Shown here: piece after piece, positions 23,966-34,400 of the stretch
How the letters are laid out: each line of letters starts with the position of its first letter
Numbering within the stretch: the first letter of the stretch is position 1
Assembly: GCA_029204225.1 (NCBI GenBank)
Contig: CM055098.1
Coordinates: 11,155,052-11,219,051, forward strand
Direction of reading: 5' to 3'
DNA: 64,000 nt
Origin: Diphasiastrum complanatum
Lineage: Eukaryota > Streptophyta > Lycopodiopsida > Lycopodiales > Lycopodiaceae
Notes under the pieces: generated by a model
Databases searched by the model: none
Seen by the model: the letters and a program-made list of their open reading frames with translations, nothing else
What the model was told of the DNA's origin: nothing
Translations under genes and position numbers: made by a program

Positions 23966-24009
23966 GTCCCTACTGATGTAGGTGTCTCACCTTCGTACTT
24001 ATCTCTTTA

Positions 24010-24651
24010 TCATGATATGGAAATTCTTTTATGACTTTTTCTTGTTGGTGTCTCCATCTGGTCTCTGAAGGTAATCTTCTTTTTCTTCCAGTGGATTATA
24101 ACATCGGCCTGATAGAGCCATGGTCGTCCTAATAACACTTTATATGATGATTGTCTCATAGGTTTTAATATTATAAAATCCATAAGAAACTTATGGTCTC
24201 CAATATAAACTGTAACATGAGATAGTTCTCCTATTGGTGATCTTCTAGTTGCATCGACTAATCTTAAATGTCTTAAAGTGGGTGCTATTCTATGATGAAT
24301 GCCCAATTCATATGCTATTTCTTCAGTCATTATATTTATACTAGATCTGAAATCTATGGGTACATTATCTAAGATGCAGCCATTAATTACTACCTGAATC
24401 TTTGGTTGGCCTTCATCACCATAATTAACTAATCCTATGTTGACTACTGGTAACTTTGCTTTTCTTTTCTTTTTATTTTGCAAAAATTGTTTAATTTCTT
24501 TTTTATAATATTGGTTATCATCTAATAACTGTTTAAAAGTTATATTGGGCATTCTAGAAACAAGGTCTTCGACAATATTATAAGAATGGTTTCTAAGTGG
24601 CGACAGATCTTTAGGTATCTCGTTACTTATAACTGGATCTGAAAATGTCAC
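24010..24651 (-). pseudogene. Gypsy aspartic protease domain 1
   Basis: A 213-codon open frame. After a charged stretch (FLQNKKKRKAK) it has the retropepsin layout PKIQVVINGCILDNVPIDF..., ELGIHHRIAP, RRSPIGELSHVTVYIGDH, MDFIILKPMRQSSYKVLLGR and PWLYQADVIIHW. The active-site triad expected as D(S/T)G reads D-F-R (about 24342-24356), so catalysis would be lost. The same order of blocks recurs in domain 2 immediately downstream, implying a duplicated protease or a fusion of two elements. Confidence 0.75.
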
Positions 24652-24960
24652 GTTTTTAATTTTTCTAGTTTCTTCGTCTAAAAGCTTCTTAGCTTCTGAA
24701 CTAATATCATCATCATAGTGTTTTTCATTAGATTAATTAAGCTTTAATTCTTTATTACTAGGAATTTTTACTAACTGTTCTGTGACCTCCACTTTTTCTG
24801 TCACGTTTTTTGCAATTTTTGCAATTTTCGTCTTACTTTTCTTCTTATCTTTAAGAGTTAAAGAATCTTTACTACTTCTAATAATTACTTTATTTACTTT
24901 TTTCTCTAAATCTGGCCACTGATGATCTTGATCTAATAATTCAAAGTCTACTTCTATCCT

Positions 24961-26140
24961 CTAAACTATCATGTCAGTGTTAGTCTTAGATGACCAAAGG
25001 TCGTCTTTCCTAGGCGAGTTTACAAACCTTGGTTTAGACTGTGGCTGTTGTGGCTGAGGACATTCAGTAGTGACATGCCCTTTTCCTTTACAGTTAGCAC
25101 AGAGCGACACATATCCTGCTGATCTCCTGGGTTCAGGGCAATCAGGCGAATAGTGACCCGGGGCTCCACAATTGTAGCACGAACCCCTTACTATGGTTGG
25201 TGGAGTGGAATCTCGTGTTCCACCCCTTCGCAAAATAGTGTACTGTTGACCAGTACGCTATTTCGGTATCATAGTTTTTTTATTAGTAGGAGTTGCAGTA
25301 TAAGCTACCTCCTCATGATTATTAATCGAACAGAAGAATAGTTCATCTTCTAAGTAATTAGTCTATAAACTGGGATAGTTGGTCTTAGAATGACCTTCCT
25401 TCCCACACGCGGTACACCAAACATTGGCGTTAGGCTTCTCTTTCTTTCGCTTGGCTTTAACATCAGATATTTGGACCTTTAGATCACTCATTTCTCTTGT
25501 TAACAACTCAACACTTTTCCTTAATGGATCCATCTTTTCGGATTTCTCCATTCTTTTCTTTCTTTCTGAGTTTCTATTCCTAGTTTTTCTATAAGAAGAT
25601 TCTTCTTTCGATGAAGAAGAATAAGATGAATACTCAGAAAATTCTTCCATATCCACTGAATCAGATTCTGATTCAGACTCAATAGATGTTTCAGATTCTT
25701 CTGTTCATTTAAATTTGTGTTTTTTACTACTTTTTCTTTCATTTCTCTGTCTACGGGAAATTCGAGAGGTTTCGTAATTCTCGGCAGAGGCAATGACATC
25801 TTTCAAAGAAGTCATCAAACCCTGTCAACAATAATAATCCATTTTCTTAGGCAAACCACCCAAGAACCATTCATTTTGCATAGGAACTGGATACTGGGCT
25901 CCTAACTTTCCTATTAAATTCTTAACCCTACGAGTATATTTCCTAAGTGATTCCTTTGGTTTTTTTTCAACAGAGCTAAGCCGAGCCAACAATCTAGTGG
26001 AATATCATATCTCCCTAAACTATTTAAGGAATGCTGCTTTTAAAGTGTTCCAAGTATTGACTATTTTCGATACTAATTGATTGTACCAAATCCTAGTCTG
26101 CTTCCACAGAAGACCTGGCGAAATTCTAACTTTATCCTTG
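24961..26140 (-). pseudogene. Ty3/gypsy gag with three zinc knuckles, broken
   Basis: Capsid remnants from about 26140 down (KVRISPGLLWKQTRIWYNQ, SLRKYTRRVKNLIGKLG, NEWFLGGLPKKMDYY). A Ser/Glu/Lys-rich linker follows (25363-25799). Then come CTACGKEGHSKTNY (last Cys lost; about 25370-25415), CYNCGAPGHYSPDC and CANCKGKGHVTTEC (25050-25180). The arrangement capsid-zinc knuckles-protease-RT is that of a plant gypsy element. Stops and frameshifts are numerous and the 5' end with LTR is missing. Confidence 0.75.
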
Positions 26141-27040
26141 TGGTATGTTTTGTGTGTTGCTTAATAGTGTTCATAACACTATAGCAGGGTTTTGGTATGA
26201 TTATGAAGCCAGTCATTGGGTTTTAGTTCTGATATTGCCATAGATTATACTAGAAGGTAATGTAAGTTTGAACCCATTCACCTCATAAGTAATCCATCTC
26301 AAATATTCTTTTCAATGATATAAATATTTTTCATTTACTAATTCTTGTGTTCTCTCCAATCAAGCAAACTTAATTTGATTCAATCTTTGATGCAATTGCC
26401 ATGATCTACCTACGAAAGCTTGACCATCTTTTTCAATGGTTTTATTATGATAATGTACATGGTTTTGGAAATATATAATATATATATATAGCTCTAATGG
26501 TGTTTTTCAACCACTTCGAGCGGTAGCTTTTCTATGTTTTTCAATGGATTAGCAATATGGGATTTATTATGCTTGTAAATTGTCATTATGTTTGTTAAGC
26601 ATAGAGCATATTCTGTAAACCAAAACAGAAACTGAAATCTATTTGATGTTGTCTGTTTTTTACCTCAAACATTAAATCAGTGAATTATTACTGACTGTAA
26701 AACTATAATTCTTACTACAGAAGGTAACTCCATTAGTCATCTTTTACTGCATTACACATTTAGTATAAATAGACTAATCAGATTCTCATTATTTAATTCC
26801 ATTCATAGATATTGCAATAATACACATAATAACATTTAAATGAATTAAGACATGAGTCAAAATAGAGATATGCAATGAAAACTACCTCAATCTTTTGACT
26901 TCTGACTTAAGTTTCAAGGGCCTGTCCACAGGTTATGGTCTTTTCTTCAACAGGTCCGGTCCAATAGGTAATTCATTGTTTCAAAGTCACTTTGAATATT
27001 TTCTGTAAATGCACAAAATTTCTTTCACACTGCCGGTTCC
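26141..27040. other. No gene seen
   Basis: AT-rich intergenic sequence right of the gypsy gag. A (TA)n-like stretch lies near 26467. One arm of an 18-bp inverted repeat lies at 26902-26919. Confidence 0.5.
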
Positions 27041-27335
27041 CATTGTCACTTTTCGGGTCATCTCTTTCACTAAAAAATTTGGAACAAGAAGATATAGGAA
27101 GGAGGGGGTCGTTGAAGGAAGAAGAGAGACATATCGGTGGAGAGAGAGAGATCACGTCAGGTAGAGAGTTCGAGTGAGGGAGTGCCAGGGAGCACTGACC
27201 TTGAAGAAGGATTGGGTGATGAGAATAGGGAGGCAGTGCGACCTTGAGGGAGATAGGGAGAGGGGTAGATCTGCGGCTGCAGGCAGATGGGAGTAGATGC
27301 ACAGGCGGACAGAGAGCAGTGAGAGAGGGCAGCGA

Positions 27336-27358
27336 GTGTGTGTGTGTGTGTGTGTGTG
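27336..27358 (+). repeat. (GT)n microsatellite
   Basis: About 23 bp of GT dinucleotide in a GA-rich, comparatively GC-rich patch (27060-27430). Confidence 0.95.
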
Positions 27359-27429
27359 GTCAGAAATGCAGATTGATCAGTGGAGGAGAGGTAGGTAGGA
27401 GTGCAGACAGATGGAGAACGCAGCACATC

Positions 27430-27519
27430 ATGGCATTAGGAGCAGCCATCTCCACTAGTACTTTATGTAGAAGCAGCAGGATTAGCAATAACTTGCTTTC
27501 CATAAAAATGTTTGCATGA
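27430..27519 (+). other. Possible orphan first exon (weak)
   Basis: A purine-rich, gaga-laden stretch (about 27060-27420), of a composition common in plant 5' UTRs, is followed by an ATG at 27430. The ATG opens MALGAAISTSTLCRSSRISN, a Ser/Arg-rich start reminiscent of a plastid transit peptide, and runs about 29 codons to a stop. No downstream exon could be recognised. It may be chance. Confidence 0.15.
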
Positions 27520-28570
27520 ATCTTCTTTTCAAAAAAATCAAAATGGGCGTTGATCTACCATCTCACATCCAGCAAAGAAGCAATGCTCTCACTCTTCAGA
27601 GATTGTGAATCACTCCCTGCTCACCAATATGTAGGAACGAAATTATATGCTCAAAGATTGAATGAACACGCTCTGGTCACCACCCAGAAAATAAGAAACT
27701 CTCCTCTCTTCCCAATGCCAGAATGTACGAATGCTTCCCAATGTTTCTTTCCTTCCTATTCCTCGTTAGTGAGAGAGAGAACGAGAGCAGTTTCCAACCT
27801 CTCACTTCCAAACACCATCCTCTTGCTATTTTCTAGTGAATCCCCTTCATAGGATTCAATTTTACTTCCTTTGATTCCTTTGATAAAACTTTTGAAGTTC
27901 AATTGACAAGTGTCAATTGATAGGTTGATGGCTTCGAATCATCCTGTACTCCATGGTGTAACCATCTCCAACTACTACGAGAAGGGCAATTTCTTCAAAA
28001 CCGACTTTCAATATCTTTCCTATCATTTCTTTGTTTGAGTTTGAAAACCATCACATGAATATGAGTTTTGGCCTCTCCAAAAAATTTTGAAATTGATCAA
28101 TCAGGTTGTATTTCAATCTTTCGCATTGTGTCGACCTCGACAATTCTTTTCATCCAAGGCACCTGAATGTCTTATAAGCATTTTCATCTGCAAAATTTTA
28201 TTTTGACTGGTATATTTTGCAGTGTCCTCAATCGATAAGGATTCATCGATTTTTATCTAGAACTCTTTCAAATGTGAAGCAATTTTACTAATTTCTTGAT
28301 TTTAGCTAGAACTCCAAATTGTCTTCGATAATCTTTGATGGATCATGGTTAGTTACTGTTTGAACAATTTTGAACTTGCCAACATATTTTATTTTGTGGA
28401 ATCCTTTTGGACCTTATGATAAGGTCATGGTCCTAATTCTTCAATTTTCAAAAGAGTATTATTTTTCACGATCATTGATTTAATTGTCGTATTTTCGCTG
28501 GTTTGTTGTTTTCGTCTTGAACTAAACTTTGATTGTCGTTGTTTGCAGGACCCTTAGCCTTTGGACCTTT
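27520..28570. other. No gene seen
   Basis: Several short frames but no recognisable domain; base composition returns to AT-rich. Confidence 0.45.
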
Positions 28571-29658
28571 CCTTGAAACTTAAGTCAGGTCCTTAAAGGT
28601 ACCTGCTGGACATCTTTTATTAATCATAGTTTAACAAGTACATTGATCAGTTAAAATATGACAAACAATGGCCATTAACAATAGATATTTTTGTCCATCA
28701 AAGTCACTTATAAGTATTGTTATCTAACAAACTTATTAAAAATAGTAAAGTCTTAAAATTAGCTCTAGTTCTTCTGATATAACTGTCATTTGACGACTTG
28801 ATACATTCGAACCTGCCATAGAATTTTATCGCTACTCTTTAACACAATATTCGTATATCAGTAATAGCAGATTTTGTGCACATGAGATACATCTAGCACA
28901 TTTTCTTCTAGAAAATCAGCATCAATGATTGTAGTTGCTGAAAAATTTTGACCAAAAAAATGCACTACATGTTTCCCCCCCAGTTAAATGTGAAGCGTCC
29001 CCGCGAACAGAGGGAATAGTCTTTGACATTTGATTTTGTATCATAAAGCCATTGATTTAGCTTTACGATATTTTTATCTTTTCATCATCTCAAGGTTTTC
29101 TTCGTCAACTAATGGGCTCAGCACACAATATAATGTGATGCTAATCACTATTATTCAACAACATGAATCCAAAGGCCATTGATTCAACCTTTATATCTTT
29201 CAGCAACATTGTCTTTATCTAGAATAAAAATCCTGCATTACATCCAACTTGTGTCTGAAGAAAATATCCTCCCACTCCCATCAAATCATAATGTAATGCC
29301 CATCATCAAAACCATGCATTGTTGGAAAATGTTGATGCAATCTTCATTGTCGTAACAAGATATGAATGTAGTGCGTGCAATGCAACCTATTCTAAAAGTT
29401 GGATCTTCGTCATTCACATTGTGAATATATCTCATTCTCATAAAAACCTATTCACTCCCTTAAATAATAGGTAGATTTTTTGTTTCAAGCAAATATTCAT
29501 GCTATACCTCACATTTCTACTCTCATAGATAGATTTTGAATGAGATCTGATATTTTCTATTCTTAACAAAGAAAATCTATGATCCAATTATAATTCTCAA
29601 GACCTTATGAACAACAAAATAGAAAACACTCATCATATTCTCTCCACTCATTTTTCCA
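28571..29658. other. No gene seen; inverted-repeat arm at its left edge
   Basis: 28571-28588 (ccttgaaacttaagtcag) is the exact reverse complement of 26902-26919. The rest is AT-rich and without recognised coding up to the A1 target site. Confidence 0.5.
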
Positions 29659-29663
29659 CTCAT

Positions 29664-30318
29664 TGTGAAAATTGTCAACATTTCCTAGCTAGTTTGAGGC
29701 CTAAATTGGCTAAAATTGTAAATAGTTTTGGTTCTGGAGTTTTGCACGTGTGAACCAGGCCACAATGTTTTTATTTACTGTATTTTTTCAGTATGATGAA
29801 GTGTCAAACTTCATACCCTTCAAAATGAGACCATTTTGATGTATTTTGGTCATATAAGCCATTTTTAGCTATTTTTCCTATATAGGGAATATCTAGGGTC
29901 AAGTACCTTCTAGAGAGAGGAGAGAGAGTCATCTTCCTCATCCATAAATAGTAGGGAAGTCGTGGAGAACAGGTTGGAGAAACCTTTTGTATGCTTCATT
30001 GAGATCAATAGATCATTGTCATTGTTTCTTCCTCCATTGAGAGCATTGTTGTGTGTATTGTCTTCAAGCTATTGTGTATGATCTTAGGTGCTTTCCAAAA
30101 GTGATAGGCTGATGTATTATGGACTGTATAATGCTATTTTGGGCCGCACTTGATGTTTATGGAAGTTTCCATTTGTGATAAATGCTTTTTGATCAAGTTC
30201 TTTGCATTCTAGGTAGCATAGAATGTGTTGCCAATTCCTAGCTTATGTAGTTTGGAGTGCAAGCATTCAAGCCAATGATCTTGGAGTTTAGATCCACTTA
30301 GGATCTGTATTTTTCACA
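29664..30318 (+). repeat. A1 5' LTR (655 bp)
   Basis: Starts TGTGAAAATTGTC and ends GTATTTTTCACA. A TATA box (tatata, 29879-29884) sits about 215 bp in, so most U3 is short. A G-box core (gcacgtgtg) lies near 29743. Confidence 0.97.
29879..29884 (+). promoter_or_regulatory. TATA box of A1 LTR promoter
   Basis: ttttcctatatagggaa; the only strong TATA-like site in the LTR, followed by GA-rich sequence. Equivalent position in A2 is 52399-52404. Confidence 0.6.
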
Positions 30319-30330
30319 TGGTATCAGAGC
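30319..30330 (+). promoter_or_regulatory. A1 primer-binding site
   Basis: TGGTATCAGAGC immediately after the 5' LTR, complementary to plant initiator-Met tRNA 3' end. Confidence 0.95.
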
Positions 30331-31490
30331 TGGTTGGCTTCTATTTACAGTAAGTATTCCATTTTTGGTGATATTTGGATGTTTGATCAAGTTCTAGCAT
30401 GATTTTGCATTGCTTTGTTGATCAAATCTTACTAACCTTTGTTTTGTGAGTTGAACTTGTGGATCAAAAGCATATTTCAGGTCTATTGAAGATCAGAGGC
30501 TGAAAAGAAACTATTTTGGATCAGATCATAACACCTAATCATTTGTGATTGTGAGGCTTGTGCATATTCAATACTAACAATGTTCTTTTCAATCCTATTG
30601 TTGACAATCTCCATTCTTGGATGAACACTCTCCTTAAGTGGATGAAACTTCTCCTTAAGTGGATGACAAATGCTCTTTTGAGTGAGTTGTAATTCTCCTA
30701 AAGGCTGAGCAAAGCTCCCATTTGGATGAAAGATCCCCTTTTTTGGGTGAACATATTGTAAGCTCCATTGTGAAGAGCATATTGTAAAGATTGTCATCAA
30801 TTTTGGCATAAATTTTGGTGTACTTTGTTGAGCATGTAAGTAACTCTCCTTATGTAATTTGATTGGAGCATTTGCTGGAAGGTGTTAACCATTATGCAAG
30901 TGTGTTTTCAGGTTCTTAACAGGTTGAGGAACATTCTCATGTGAAGTGATCTTAGATCTACATCTAAACACCAAGATTTGACAAGATAGTGAAGCTAGTC
31001 TTGTGATTCACTAAGTGTGCTCATTCATTCACCTCTAAATCTTGTATTTATCACTTGCTGGAGTTTATAAACTTTTAGAAGTGTGGTTTACATGTGGTTT
31101 TACAGGTTGAATCAATATCTTAGTGTGTTGATCATATGTTGATCAAGTTTGTTCATTACTAGGTAATCTTGGCATCCTAGTTTTGGGTATTTTCTAAGAA
31201 TGCAAGTAACTCTTCACACCATAACTTGATTTGGTCACTTGCTGGAAAGTTTGAGAGCTTAAGCAAGAGTGTGTTCAGGTTGGTTTGATTTTGTAATCCA
31301 TTCTTAGTGTGTGCAAAGTGTTGCATGTGTTTCAATCTTCCTTTCTATGCTTGGAAACCATCTAGGTTCAAGATAGAAGTGTTTTAGGGTCCTAAATCTT
31401 CATAGATCTCTTTATCTATCATTTGTTGAGAGAAAAGTGAGTGCTAAGTGCTTTAGGACAAAACCTAAAAGTTGAAGAAACATTAGAATC
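30331..31490 (+). other. A1 long leader with repeated modules
   Basis: 1.16 kb between PBS and gag ATG. It has a ~24-bp tandem motif (ctccttaagtggatga..., about 30630-30670). Three imperfect modules each contain 'ttgctgga' and end in 'tt(t)(a)cagg': about 30832-30915, 31045-31110 and 31199-31280. Two of them start with gtaagtaac or gcaagtaac, so splice-donor/acceptor-like signals recur. An opposite-strand open frame at 30483-30809 is disrupted in A2 and is probably not a gene. Confidence 0.6.
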
Positions 31491-34400
31491 ATGGCTTCCA
31501 ATGGTGGGATCATGCTAGAGTCTAGTGAAAGGTTGAGTTCATCAAACTACTCTACTTGGAAAGTGAGGATGGAGTCCTTACTTGAGTTGAATGAACTCAT
31601 GGACATAGTTGCAGAAATTGAAGAGAGACCTCTCACACTTCAAGAGCAACAAAGGTTCGATAAGAAGGCCAAAAGGGCTCTTCATATCATTAAAATGAAT
31701 GTTACAAATGAACTTCTCAAGGAAGTTGGAAAGTGTCAAAGTGCAAGTGAGGCATGGAATGCCTTAAAGAAGCTCTTTGAATCAAAGTCCACATCTAGGG
31801 TATTGACCCTAAGGAGACAAATATTTTCTAGTAGGCAAAGAGAGGGTGAAAGTGCTCATGCATTTATCTTGAGAGTTAAGTCCCTAAGTGATGATTTAGC
31901 ATGCATTGATGAGAACATAAAAGATGGTGAAATAGTCCAAGTTATGTTGAATGGTTTGCTAAATGAACATGCTAACCTTGTGCAAAGTTTTGCCATTCAA
32001 AGAGTCTTGCCAAGTGTGGTTGACTTGCAAGAAATCTTATTGGCTGAAGAACATAGGTTGCAATCAAAGCTTGATGGTGCATCCTTGCAAGGTGGAGGTG
32101 AAGAGGCTTTCTTCACAAAAGGCAAATTCAAGGGCAAAGGTAAAGGCAAAGGGAAATGGTCCAAAGGTGGTAACTTTGATCATGATGATCACTCTTCCTC
32201 TTCCTCTTCTACTAAGAACAATAAGTCAAAGTTCAAGTGCTTTTATTGTGGGATAAAAGGTCATTTTGCAAATGAATGTTATAAGAAGAAAAGAGAGCAA
32301 GGAGAGAGGCAAGGAAATCTTACAATAGATGAGGAAGAACATAACACATGTGGATCACTTGTTATGACTTCAAGTTTGTTAGCCAACATAGATGATAATG
32401 ATCCTTGGTGGATTGATAGTAGAGCCTCATCTCACATGACAAGACATAAGGAATACTTTACATCCTTATTGACTTATGAGGGAGAAGGTAACATCATCTA
32501 CACTGCAAATGATGGTCAATGTGACATCAAAGGCATAGGCACTATTCCTATTTCCCTTTCAACAAATAGGAAAGCAAATCTTGAAAATGTTTTGTACATT
32601 CCTTCAATCACTAAGAATTTGCTTAGTGTAAGTCAAATGATTGACAAAGGACTTGATGTGGAGTTCATTGGAGATGCATGTTTGATAAGTAAATGTGGAT
32701 CCTTGATTGCTCAAGGTAGGAGGCATGGTAAACTTTTCAAGCTTGATGCATGTGTGATCTCTAATCATGAAGGATGTATGGCTAGGGAGCAATTGACAAA
32801 CCAAGAAGTTTGGCACAAGAGGTTGGGCCATCCCAACTTCAAATCTTTGGAGGTAATGGCAAAGAAAGAGCTTGTTCTTGGTCTCCCTAAAAGTCTTGTT
32901 GCAAACAATAGTGTTTGTGAACATTGTGCCTTGTCCAAATCTCATAGACTTGTTTATTCTAGATCTACTTCTAGATCTAAAGAAGCTTTTCAACTTGTGC
33001 ATTCTGATATTCATTCTTCTAGTACAACTAGCAATGGTGGGGCAAAGATGTATGCAACTTTCATTGATGACTTTAGTAGGTATACTTGGATCTATCTTCT
33101 TAAAAGTAAGGATGAAGTGTTTGCTGCATTTGTCAAGTTCAAGAATGAAATGGAAAACCAATTCAATACAAAGATCAAATGCTTAAGATCTGATAATGGA
33201 GGGGAATACACCTCAAATAGGTTCAAAGACTTTTGTATAGCACATGGGATTAAGAGGGAGATGTCTAGTCCTAGGACTCCACAACAGAATGGAGTGGCCG
33301 AGAGGAAGAATAGAACCCTTTGTGAATGTGCCAAGGCAATGAGACTACATGCTAATCTTGCTAAGTCTTTTTGGGGGGAAGCTTTAGCATGTGCTAACTA
33401 TCTATGTAATAGATGGACAAGTGCTTCCTTGGATGGTAAAACTCCTCATGAGGTTCTTTATGGTAGAAGGCCGAGTGTCAAGCATTGTAGGATCTTTGGA
33501 TGTACATGTTTTGTCAATATCACACTTGATGATAGAACTAAAGAAGATCCTTCATCAAAGAAGGGTGTGTTTGTTGGCTATAGTGAAGTAAGCAAGGCTT
33601 ACAAAGTGTACATTCCTTCTACAAAGAAAGTTGTCATAAGTAGGGATGTCATCTTTCATGAAGAGAATGTTTCCAATGTTGTTGATGTTGATGTTGATGT
33701 GCCTACTAATCATCATGATGTGCAAGATGTCTTGGATGAAGATGGAGATGCCACTCCAAAGCAAACTTCAAGGAAGACTCAAAGGCAAAGGGCTAAGCCA
33801 TCAAGGCTAACCTATGATGAAAAAGGAAAGCAAGTGGTGGACAACTCTAACCTTGCTTTTCTTACCTCTTTTGATGAACCAACTTGTGTAGGTGAAGCAA
33901 TTCAAAAGAAGGAATGGATCCAAGCCATGGATCATGAGCATCAAGCACTCATCAAAAGCAACACATGGAGGTTGGTAAAGCTTCCAAAGGACAAGAAGGC
34001 AATTGGTTGTAAGTGGATCTTCAAGATCAAGACAAATCAAGATGGATCAATCAACAAGTACAAGGCAAGGTTGGTGGCAAAGGGGTATGCTCAAGAATAT
34101 GGTATTGACTATGATGAGACCTTTGCACCCATGGCAAAGATGGTAACTATTCGAATCCTAATCTCTCTTGCAACTCTTTATGATTGGGATATGTGGCAAA
34201 TGGATGTTACTAATGCCTTCTTGAATGGTGATCTTGAAGAAGATATTTACATGGAGCAACCCGAGGGCTATGTTTCACATGATGAGCCTAATCATGTGTG
34301 CTATCTCCAAAAGAGTTTGTATGGGCTAAAGCAAGCACCAAGGAGTTGGTATGCTAAGCTCAATTCCTTCTTACTTTCTCAAAACTTTGTTATGAGTGAG

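Noticed and set aside
27550-27852. Plus-strand 100-codon frame
   Set aside because: No recognisable domain, composition like the non-coding surroundings, and no partner exon.
30483-30809. 108-codon minus-strand open frame in the A1 leader
   Set aside because: Driven by the leader's short repeats; the same region in A2 has an extra T that breaks it, and no homology is apparent.
32604-33334. Long minus-strand frames opposite the A gag-pol (also 55125-55855)
   Set aside because: Shadow frames of the real polyprotein; conserved only because the coding strand is.
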